Assembly (NCBI GenBank): GCA_019358945.1
Contig: JAHHIE010000026.1
Span: forward strand, 1-64,000
Source: Stenomitos rutilans HA7619-LM2
GTDB lineage: Bacteria; Cyanobacteriota; Cyanobacteriia; Leptolyngbyales; Leptolyngbyaceae
Length of the DNA stretch: 64,000 nucleotides
Direction of reading: 5' to 3'
This document shows positions 46,971 to 55,800 of the stretch, in pieces. A program made the translations under genes and the position numbers. The notes under the pieces are model-generated. The model was not told the origin of the DNA. It did not search any database and saw nothing but the letters and a program-made list of their open reading frames with translations. The number at the start of each line of letters is the position of its first letter. The stretch's first letter is position 1.

Positions 46971-48701
46971 ATGCTGCACAACGTTTCTGAAACTACGATG
47001 CACCGTGTCCGCTGGCTCTTAACCATCGGCTGGCTGCTGTTAATCGCTTCGTTTTTCTACGATCCGATTACGCCGATGTTTACATCACCAGAGGCCGTGG
47101 GAAGTCCCTTTCGGCTGCATCCAGAAATTTATTTAGACCCGACGAAGTGTACCAAAATTCGAGAGGCTTGCTTGCCAGAACAGCCCTTTTCCATGAGCGC
47201 CATTATGTGGTGGGCGATGATTGTCCCGGCTGGTATTTTCATCCTGCTCGTGCTTGGGCATGAGTTTTGGCGGCGGATTTGCCCCCTCTCTTTTATGTCG
47301 CAAATTCCGCGTGCTTTGGGGTTACAGCGTAAGCGAAAGGTGGTTGACCCCCTTACAGGTGAAATACGTTGGGACGTTGTGGTAATTGGTGAAAAATCCT
47401 GGCTGGGACGCAATCATCTGTATCTGCAGTTTGGCTTGTTTGTGGTGGGTTTGTGGCTGCGTATCCTCTTTGTGAATTCCGATCGCGTGGCGCTAGGCAG
47501 CTTTTTGCTCTTTAGCATTTCCTGCTCGATGTTGGTGGGATTCCTCTATGCCGGGAAAAGCTGGTGCCAATATTTCTGCCCGATGGCGATCGTTCAGACC
47601 GTTTACACAGGCCCACGATCGTTGCTGGGAAGCCAAAACCATTTGCAGCCCAAAGCCGCTGTCACCCAATCCATGTGTCGCATGGTTGACCCCAAAACGG
47701 GCAAAGAACAGAGTGCTTGTGTGAGTTGCAAATCTCCCTGTATTGATATTGATGCTGAAAAAACGTACTGGGCTGAACTGAATAAACCGGGTCGTCGCCT
47801 GGTACAGTACGGCTATCTGGGCATGGTGATTGCTTTCTACCTGTACTACTACCTCTACGCAGGCAACTGGGATTATTACTTCACTGGGGCATGGACGCAT
47901 GAAGAAGATCAGCTTGCCAAAATCATGGATACAGGCTTCTACATTTATGGTCACACCATTCCCATTCCCAAAATAGCAGCGGTGTTGATCACGTATTTTG
48001 TGCTGGTTACCATCACTTACACGATCGGAATCATTGTCGAGAAGCTATGCCGTCGCTTAACCTTCCGCAAACGCCCTATATCGGCTGAGCAGGCGCAGCA
48101 TATTGCATTCACCTTGTTTACGATCGTCTCATTCTGGACATTTTTCTCCTACGGAGCGCGTCCATCGTTGAATCGCCTGCCTTACTGGCCGCTGCTTGCA
48201 TTCAATGCGCTGATTGTTTTAGTGGGTTCTCTGTGGCTCTACCGCACCATCAAACGTACCCATGCTCAATATGAGCGCGAGCACATGGCAAATAGTCTAC
48301 GAAAGCAACTGCACAAGCTTGAGCTTAATCCATCATTGCTAGAAGGTCGATCGATCGATGAGTTAACTCCAGACGAAATCTACACGCTGGTAAAAGTGTT
48401 GCAGGGTTTCTCTCAACAGCTACGGCTACAAACCTATACCGGGGTTGTGCTGGATTCACTCCAGCAGCAGGCAACTGATACATCAAGCAGTTTTGAATTT
48501 TGTCGCAAGCTTCGACAAGATCTGCAACTGACAGATGCCGACCATTTTGCGGCGCTAGAAGCGATCGCAGTCACCCATCCTCAAATTTTCACGGCGGCGG
48601 GTGCTCAACCTGTTTCCACTCAAATTCATGATGAGGACACGATGGCTAGAACGATTGCCCGATCGTTCAAAAAACCGACTGCCAAACGCGTCCGCAGTTA
48701 A
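46971..48701 (+). CDS. membrane polyferredoxin (NosR/CcoG-like 4Fe-4S protein)
   Basis: A 576-residue protein with about seven membrane helices (for example WLLTIGWLLLIASFF, IMWWAMIVPAGIFILLVLGH, VIAFYLYYYLYAGNW). It has the CP motifs of NosR/NapH/CcoG-type proteins, FWRRICPLSFMSQIPR and WCQYFCPMAIVQT, and a ferredoxin-like CVSCKSPCIDIDAEK preceded by a further Cys (MCRMVDP), giving ligands for a 4Fe-4S cluster. A cytoplasmic tail of about 150 residues (from RTIKRTHAQYEREHMAN) is helical and unlike the usual members. It probably passes electrons across or along the membrane. Its neighbours are a kinase and a flavin/2Fe-2S reductase, suggesting that the three work as one electron-transfer and signalling unit. 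Confidence 0.85.
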   Translation: MLHNVSETTMHRVRWLLTIGWLLLIASFFYDPITPMFTSPEAVGSPFRLHPEIYLDPTKCTKIREACLPEQPFSMSAIMWWAMIVPAGIFILLVLGHEFWRRICPLSFMSQIPRALGLQRKRKVVDPLTGEIRWDVVVIGEKSWLGRNHLYLQFGLFVVGLWLRILFVNSDRVALGSFLLFSISCSMLVGFLYAGKSWCQYFCPMAIVQTVYTGPRSLLGSQNHLQPKAAVTQSMCRMVDPKTGKEQSACVSCKSPCIDIDAEKTYWAELNKPGRRLVQYGYLGMVIAFYLYYYLYAGNWDYYFTGAWTHEEDQLAKIMDTGFYIYGHTIPIPKIAAVLITYFVLVTITYTIGIIVEKLCRRLTFRKRPISAEQAQHIAFTLFTIVSFWTFFSYGARPSLNRLPYWPLLAFNALIVLVGSLWLYRTIKRTHAQYEREHMANSLRKQLHKLELNPSLLEGRSIDELTPDEIYTLVKVLQGFSQQLRLQTYTGVVLDSLQQQATDTSSSFEFCRKLRQDLQLTDADHFAALEAIAVTHPQIFTAAGAQPVSTQIHDEDTMARTIARSFKKPTAKRVRS

Positions 48702-49148
48702 TGGTTTATGGGTGCCTCTCTACGCTTGCCATCGCATGAGAGATACCCTGCATTGGCTGTGAATAGGACTTACGCAAATTCTCTAAAACCAGCCCCCAGC
48801 CCCCAATTTATAGCCCTAGCGGGCATACAAGAAAGGGGGAGCAAGAACTCAGAGTCCCCCAGAGTTGGGAGATTTAAGGGGGCGGATGCGTAAGTCCTGT
48901 AAATAAGATTCACATCAAGCCTTCAGCGGTCAGTCAACCTTTCGGGACGTAAACGATAGCCTCTTACCGATCGCTGACCGCTAACTGCTGACCGCTGACT
49001 GCAAAAGCAATGTTTCCCACGGCTCAAACAGCATTGCCACAGCTCACCACAGTACCCATCACCGCTGAGTGCGAATAGCGCTAGAGCGGCAATAGCGTTC
49101 CCCCCACGCGAATCGCCCTACACTCTTTGCTAAGGAATCTACACGCCT
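48702..49148. other. intergenic region with MITE-like element
   Basis: About 450 bp. It holds the 134-bp MITE-like element (48765-48898) and two copies of the dispersed GCGGTCAGT / GCTGACCGCTAACTGCTGAC repeat (48918-49004). AAGGA at 49129-49133 may be the ribosome binding site of the next gene. Confidence 0.5.
48765..48898. mobile_element. MITE-like element
   Basis: AGGACTTACGCA (48765-48776) and TGCGTAAGTCCT (48887-48898) are perfect 12-bp terminal inverted repeats around 110 bp of non-coding, G/C-tract-rich DNA (CCAGCCCCCAGCCCCC ... AAGGGGGC). Elements with these ends are frequent in cyanobacterial genomes. No target duplication is certain. Confidence 0.75.
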
Positions 49149-50729
49149 ATGTTGACCTTAAAGTCAATTAACTTCGAGCAACAGCAATTTCAAATCCATC
49201 AATTGCAGCAATCCCATCCTGAAAAGATGGAATGGTTGATTGGACGCAGTACCGCTTGTGATCTGGTGTTACCCAATCCAGAGGTTAGCCGGGTACATGG
49301 CAGAATTATCTACCTGGACGATGCCTATTATTTTACGGATATGGGTAGCAGCTTTGGATCATCGCTCAATGGCAAAAGCATCGCTGCGAATGAACAGCAT
49401 GAACTGCACTTAGCTGATATTCTGCAATTGGGAGAAACCTTTTTGTATGTGGAAGGGATTACGGCCCCTTCGCCCCTTTCATCAACAGCAGCCTTAGAAA
49501 CTTATGCCTCCGTTTTGCTGCCGGAAGCAACCTGGGCGGGCGAAGACTTGCTGTGTCGTTGCTGCCGCATTATTGATGAAACGCCAGATGCCAGGACGTT
49601 TTGTTTCGTTGCCGATCCTCCAGTGCTGTTCGACTATAAGCCAGGGCAGTTTGTCAATCTGGCGATCGACGTTGATGACAAGCCTGTCATTCGCTCTTAT
49701 TCCATTTCATCCTCGCCCACACGCCCCCATCACCTCAGTCTCACTATTAAGCGAGTGCCTGCGCCCTCAGATCAACCCGATGCCCCTGCTGGTCTTGTTT
49801 CCAACTGGATGCATGACCATTTGCAGGTGGGCGATCGCGTCCAGTTCATTGGTGGCGCGTTAGGGCACTTCACCTGTCTGCCCAACTTACCACCCAAGCT
49901 GCTGCTCATTTCGGCTGGTAGTGGCATCACGCCCATGATGTCGATGACACGATGGGTACAGGATACGCTGGCAGACTGTGACATTATCTTTTTGCACAGC
50001 GCTCGTACACCAGAAGACATCATCTTTCGTACCGAACTAGAAATGATCGCGGCTCAGATGCCTAACTTCCATCTCGCCATCACTTTGACCCAGAAGCCAC
50101 TGCAACACGCCTGGATGGGCTTGACTGGGCGGATTTCTACCTCAATGCTGCACATGATTGCTCCGGATCTCATGGAGCGATCGGTGTTTGTCTGCGGCCC
50201 AGAAGGATTTATGGAGGGCACGCGATCGCTCCTGGAAACCATGAAATTCCCCATGCAGAACTACCAGGAAGAAAGCTTTGGTCGCAGCAAAAAAGCCAAG
50301 CCTGCCCCACGAGAAGCTGCCGCTACCGTTTGGCGAATCGAATCAGAAACAGCGATCGCCCGCAATGGCAATGGTAATGGCAATGGACATCAAACAAAAA
50401 CACTCTCTCCCACAAAGCTTGCCCCAGCAAAGTCCGCTCCTGCCAAACCTGCACCCGCTCAGACTGCCCCAATGGTGCACTTCCTCAAAGCCGAGCGACA
50501 GCTTCCAGTTGATGATACGGCCTCTATTCTGGAATTAGCAGAGCAAGAAGGTATTCAAATTCGTCATGCCTGCCGTGTAGGTGCATGTGGTGCCTGCAAA
50601 GTGCATGTCCGCCAGGGAAACGTCCGTTACGATACACCCCCCTCTGCGCTCAGTGCTGCTGACAAACAAGCTGGCTATGCTTTAGCGTGTGTGGCTTATC
50701 CTCAAGGTGCTTTAGCGATCGACGCTTAG
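49149..50729 (+). CDS. FHA domain - FAD/NAD reductase - 2Fe-2S ferredoxin fusion
   Basis: A 526-residue protein of unusual build. Residues about 28-100 are an FHA phosphothreonine-binding domain (WLIGRSTACDLVL, EVSRVHGRI, DMGSSFGSSLNG). About 130-240 are an FNR-type FAD domain (RSYSISSSPTRP), about 245-365 the NAD(P) domain (LLISAGSGITPMMSM, VFVCGPEGFMEG). A Gly/Asn and Pro/Ala-rich linker (about 390-435) leads to a plant-type ferredoxin with RHACRVGACGACKVHV (C-x4-C-x2-C) and a fourth Cys in ALACVAYP. The reductase-ferredoxin order is that of Hcr-like proteins; the FHA front end is not. It should move electrons from NAD(P)H to the 2Fe-2S cluster, under control of phosphorylation, possibly by the kinase at 44954; electron acceptor unknown (perhaps the polyferredoxin). 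Confidence 0.9.
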   Translation: MLTLKSINFEQQQFQIHQLQQSHPEKMEWLIGRSTACDLVLPNPEVSRVHGRIIYLDDAYYFTDMGSSFGSSLNGKSIAANEQHELHLADILQLGETFLYVEGITAPSPLSSTAALETYASVLLPEATWAGEDLLCRCCRIIDETPDARTFCFVADPPVLFDYKPGQFVNLAIDVDDKPVIRSYSISSSPTRPHHLSLTIKRVPAPSDQPDAPAGLVSNWMHDHLQVGDRVQFIGGALGHFTCLPNLPPKLLLISAGSGITPMMSMTRWVQDTLADCDIIFLHSARTPEDIIFRTELEMIAAQMPNFHLAITLTQKPLQHAWMGLTGRISTSMLHMIAPDLMERSVFVCGPEGFMEGTRSLLETMKFPMQNYQEESFGRSKKAKPAPREAAATVWRIESETAIARNGNGNGNGHQTKTLSPTKLAPAKSAPAKPAPAQTAPMVHFLKAERQLPVDDTASILELAEQEGIQIRHACRVGACGACKVHVRQGNVRYDTPPSALSAADKQAGYALACVAYPQGALAIDA

Positions 50730-50929
50730 AATCCGCAGAGGGATCGTGTTGTGAACGACAGCGGTCAGTGGTCAGCTTTCTAAGCAAAGCCAACCACTGA
50801 CCGCTAACTGCTGATTGCCGTCAATAGAACGATCGCGCCTTTCACGTTGCACAAGTTAGGGATGCCTGTTACGCTCCATAAAATATCAGTCTGGCTGCAA
50901 CCAGTCATTCCCATTGTGACATTTCCATT

Positions 50930-52822
50930 GTGAAAATTCTTCTGGTAGAAGATGATGAGCCAGTTGCTGCCATGCTGGTAGACGTGCTGACAGCCCAGCA
51001 CTATACCGTTGATGTTGCAGCGGATGGTGAACTTGGGCTGGAATTAGCGATCAACTGGGACTATGAGCTGATTTTGCTCGATTTGCAGATTCCAAAGCTG
51101 GATGGCATTCGCCTTTGCCGTAAAATCCGAGCACAAGGATTTCAAAAACCTATTCTTTTATTAACGGCCAAAGATTCTAGTGAAGATGTGGTAAGGGGTC
51201 TGGATGCAGGGGCCGATGACTATGTGACGAAGCCCTACAATTTGTCTGAATTGCTTGCCCGGTTGCGGGCGTTGCTCCGACGGCGCGAGACGAGTTTGGC
51301 ACCACTGGTGCTGACGTGGGAAAAGCTGCGAGTGAATCTCTATGCGGCAGACGTCACATATGCGGAAGAACCACTTGCGCTCACGCCCAAAGAATACAGT
51401 TTGTTGAGCTTGTTTTTACGCAATCCTCAGAGGGCCTTTAGCCGCAGCGATATTCTCGATCGCCTCTGGTCGATCGATGCGTCGCCCAGTGAAGGTACGG
51501 TGACCAATCTCATCAAAGATTTGCGGCAAAAGCTGAAAGCGGCTGGGATGACGGCAGCTTTGCTGGAAACGGTTTACGGGTTAGGTTACCGCTTGAAAGC
51601 CCCACCCCAAACCCGCTCGATCGCCGAAGGGTCAGACGCTTCACCCCCAACAATGACTACTGTCCTATCACGGTCTGAGCAAACGTCGGATTTTGACAAG
51701 CAACTGATGTCGATCAACAAGGTGTTGCAGCGGTATCAAAAGACGTTTGTCGATCGGGTAGCATTACTGGAGCAGGTTGAAATGTCCTTGCAACAGGGCA
51801 CCTTAAGCCAGGACTTACAGCTAGAAGCCGTTCAGGAAGCGCACCGCTTGGCCGGAACTTTAGGCTCTTTTGGCTATGGTACGGGGTCGCAATTGGCACG
51901 AACGATCGAGCAATTGTTGCACACGGAGCTAGCACCCGCTGATCGCCCGTCCCTTACCAATCTGATTGCAGCGCTCAAGCAAGAGCTAGCAGGCCCACCG
52001 ACCCCATTTAGTGTGCATGATGTTCAGCCCAGGACAACGCACCTGGTTCTGACCATTGATGAAGAGACCACCTTTACCCAACAATTGGAAGCAGCGGCCT
52101 CGGCGTGGAACATTCATCTTGAAGTTGCGCCTCAGATTGAAATGGTTCAGGTTGTGCTGGCTAAGGTTAAGCCCGATGCTATTTTGCTGACGCTCAATCC
52201 CCATCAGGTAGAAGCAGCGTTGGGATTGTTGCAGACCTTGAGGATACAACTGCCAGCCGTACCGATTTTAGTGATGACGGAACACGATCGCCTGGTCGAT
52301 CGCGTCACTGTTTCTCGTCTGGGTGTCCGGCGCTTTTTGCACAAAGCTGTGGGCACGACCCAGATTGTTGAAGCGCTGCTGCAACTACTACCCAGGGTTG
52401 CTACCTCTGATGCCAGGGTACTGCTCGTCGATGATGACCCCCTCATGCTGGAGGGCTTGCAACATCACCTGCAACCCTGGGGTCTGGATGTGATTAGCCT
52501 GCAAGATTCGAGTCAATTTTGGGATGTACTTACCGTCACCAAGCCCGACTTACTGGTGTTAGATCTGGAAATGCCCACGTTTGATGGAATTGACCTGTGC
52601 CGCGTGGTACGTCAGGATCTCCAGTGGGGCAATTTGCCCATCTTAGTGGTTACAGCTCATACCGATATGACTTCCATTCAGCAGGTTTTTGCGGCAGGTG
52701 CTGACGATTTTATTGGTAAGCCAGTTGTAGGGCCAGAACTGGTCACGCGCGTGATTAGCCGCCTCGATCGCGTTCGCTTGCAGCACGAACTGGAAACCAT
52801 GAAGCGGAGCATTGGCGCATGA
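50930..52822 (+). CDS. multidomain response regulator: REC-wHTH-Hpt-pseudoREC-REC
   Basis: A 630-residue protein starting with GTG (MKILLVEDDEPVAAMLVDVL). Residues 1-120 are a receiver with phospho-Asp in LILLDLQIP; about 125-225 an OmpR-type DNA-binding winged helix (LTPKEYSLLSLFLRNPQRAF, LLETVYGLGYRL); about 270-350 an Hpt domain with the His in AHRLAGTLGSFGYG; about 370-490 a receiver-like domain in which the Asp position reads AILLTLNPH, so it cannot be phosphorylated normally; about 500-625 an intact receiver (LLVLDLEMPTFDG, Lys in FIGKPV). It is both a transcription factor and a phosphorelay hub. Its stop overlaps the kinase start as ATGA. Confidence 0.92.
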   Translation: MKILLVEDDEPVAAMLVDVLTAQHYTVDVAADGELGLELAINWDYELILLDLQIPKLDGIRLCRKIRAQGFQKPILLLTAKDSSEDVVRGLDAGADDYVTKPYNLSELLARLRALLRRRETSLAPLVLTWEKLRVNLYAADVTYAEEPLALTPKEYSLLSLFLRNPQRAFSRSDILDRLWSIDASPSEGTVTNLIKDLRQKLKAAGMTAALLETVYGLGYRLKAPPQTRSIAEGSDASPPTMTTVLSRSEQTSDFDKQLMSINKVLQRYQKTFVDRVALLEQVEMSLQQGTLSQDLQLEAVQEAHRLAGTLGSFGYGTGSQLARTIEQLLHTELAPADRPSLTNLIAALKQELAGPPTPFSVHDVQPRTTHLVLTIDEETTFTQQLEAAASAWNIHLEVAPQIEMVQVVLAKVKPDAILLTLNPHQVEAALGLLQTLRIQLPAVPILVMTEHDRLVDRVTVSRLGVRRFLHKAVGTTQIVEALLQLLPRVATSDARVLLVDDDPLMLEGLQHHLQPWGLDVISLQDSSQFWDVLTVTKPDLLVLDLEMPTFDGIDLCRVVRQDLQWGNLPILVVTAHTDMTSIQQVFAAGADDFIGKPVVGPELVTRVISRLDRVRLQHELETMKRSIGA

Positions 52823-55800
52823 TTCCACTGCGGCGATTAGACTGGCCTACGTTGCAGAAGCAAAAGCGCGATCGACAGACGGCCATTCCCTTGCGGTGGG
52901 TGCTGGTTGTGCCCTTTGTGCTGCTGGTTGTGGGCACCGTTGGACTGGTCGAGTATCTGTATCTTCGGAACGAGCAACAGTTGGTGCAAGACTTTGCAGG
53001 CAGATTGATGGAAGAGGTAAGCAATCGCGTGGCGCTTTATCTCAACAATTATCTTGAAACGCCGCAGCAGATTAACCGAGTGAATGCCAGCCTAATTCAA
53101 TTTGAGGATAGCGATCGCAGGAACCCAAGCCAGTTACAACGTCGCTTTTTGCACCAGATTCAAGCGTTCAGCTCTGTAAACCGGATTCATTTCACCAATC
53201 CTCAGGGCGGCTATGTCTCTGTGGGCAGCGATCAACGGGGCCTTACCGTGGCAGCGACCGATCGCTTCGTCAAAGGAACACTCAGAGTCTACAGCATCGA
53301 TCGTGCGGGCACATGGACAAGCCTGTTGCTCACGCGACACCCTTACGATGCCACAACCCGTCCTTTTTATCGACGAGCTGCCGAAACAGGCAAACCCACA
53401 TGGGCACCGATCTACGCCTATGTACCATCATTTCAAGGCTTGGGGCTTGCTGCCACCTACCCCCTCTATGACAAAAACCGTCAATTACAAGGGGTTTTAG
53501 CAAGCGATCTGTCGTTGGTCTCAATCACACAGTATTTGAGAAAGCTGAGCATTGGGACGCATGGAATGGCGTTCATCATGGAGCGATCGGGGCTACTGGT
53601 CGCCTCTTCAACCACTGAAGATGCCTTTGTGACAAACACCGATCGCACGCGTTATCGCCGTCTGCAAGCGTTTGACAGCCAGGAACCGCTGATCCACTTA
53701 GCGGCAAGGCACCTGGTCTCTCGCTACGGCACCTTAGATCACATTACAGCCCCTACCCAGCTTCACGTTGAAACAGAGGGCAGGCGGCAATTTCTTCAGG
53801 TGACACCCGTGCGCGATCGCCTGGGGTTAGATTGGCTGCTGGTCGTGACTATACCAGAAGCAGATTTTACGGAGCAAATGGATGCGAATACACACCTGGC
53901 GATTTTGTTCAGCCTGGGTGCCCTGGTTAGCGCGATCGCGTTGGGTCTTGTGACAGCCCAGAGGATTGTGCAGCCAATCCAGCGGTTGAGTTGGGCTAGC
54001 CGCGCACTGGCGCAGGGAGACTGGCATGAAACCCTCCAGGAAGATAGTGCGATCGCCGAATTGCAGGGCCTCACACGCTCTTTTAACCAGACGGCTGCAC
54101 AGTTACAGCGCTCTTTTGATCACGTTAAAACCGCACTGCAAGCCTCAGAAGAACGCTTTGCCAAAGTGTTTCGCGCCAGCCCCGATCCGATCGCGATCGC
54201 CACTCCTGACGGGCGTTACCTGGACGTAAACGATGCCTTTATCAGCTTATTTGGTTATCCACGGGATGCATTGGTGGGTCGCACCGCGGCAGAGGTCGGT
54301 TTGTGGTCTAACCTGGCTGACCGAGAACACGCCATGCAGCGAGTGTTGGCAGGTGAACGGGTGCGCAATCTCGAAGTGACCTTTCAAAACCACCTGGGTC
54401 AGCAACTCACGGCGCTGTACTCAGCCGAAAGCATGGACATTCAGGGGCAGCAGTGCATTATTGCCATTGCCAAAGAAATTACCGATCGCAAGCAATTGGA
54501 ATTGGCGCTGCAACAATCGGAAGCGAAGCTCAATGATATTTTAAGCAGTGCCATCACCTCGATTTGTTGTTATCGCCTCCATCCAGACGGGCAGCTAGCA
54601 TACGAATATTTTTCGCCCAGCAACACGATCGTGTTTGGCTACACCCCAGAGGAACTGTGTGCTGATCCAGCGCTGTGGCGATCACGAGTGCATCCAGCCG
54701 ATCGCAATCAAGCGCTGGGGGTCATACCACCAACGTTTGCCGAAGGTTTCATCACCACAGAATACCGGTTTCGCCACAAAGATGGAACCCAACGGTGGAT
54801 TCTCGATCATCTAACCTTTTGCCCCCATCAGGATGAGGGCTGGATTGTCACCGCTGTGGCGATCGACAACACCGATCGCAAGCGCGTTGAAGCGGCCCTG
54901 CGCCACAGTGAAGCGGCACTCCGTCGTGCTCAGCAGGTGGCTCACGTGGGCAGTTGGGAACTAGATGTTGCCACAGAAAACGTCGTCTGGTCAGAAGAAA
55001 GCTTCCACATTTTTGGCTGGGATGTCACGCAGCCAGAACCAACGCTTGCTCAATTTATGGCGTTGCTTCATCCCGACGATCGCTACTCCCTGGAGCACAG
55101 TGTAAGGCACACGATCGCCACTGGAATGCCTTACAGCACTGACTTTCGCGCGGTGCTACCCGATGGCACTATCCGTTATGTTGAGGCCAAAGGCGAAGCG
55201 ATCGTCAACCAGTATGAGCAGGTGACCCAACTCATTGGCACCAATCTTGATATTACAGACCGTACGCAAGCAGAACTGGCGCTCCGCCAAAGCGAAGCCA
55301 TCAAAAATCAAATTCTTAAAGCCATTCCAGATTTAATCCTCTGGATGAAGGTAGACGGCACCTGTATTGATTTAATCGACAGCCCGACGATTAGCAGTTT
55401 GTTTGATAAAACAAAAGCCATTGGTAAAAACCTCTACGACTTCCTGCCCTCAGACCTCATACAGCCAAGGAGGAACGCCATTCAACAAGCGCTCAGCACG
55501 GGAGATGTCATCGTCTATGAGCATCAGATACACGTACAAGGGGGTATCAGATATGAAGAAGTGCGGGTTGTGAAGGTGGAGGACGATCGCATCTTAGTCA
55601 TTGTGAGAGATGTAACCGATCGTAAACGGGCAGAAGATGCCTTACGTCAGTACGAACGCATTGTTGCCGCTACCACCGATGGCATTTCACTGATTGATCG
55701 CAACTATATCTATCGTGCGATCAATCCTTCTTACCTCAGTCGCTTTAACAAAAAACACGATGATATTGTGGGACATTCCGTGGCGGAATTAATCGGTCAA

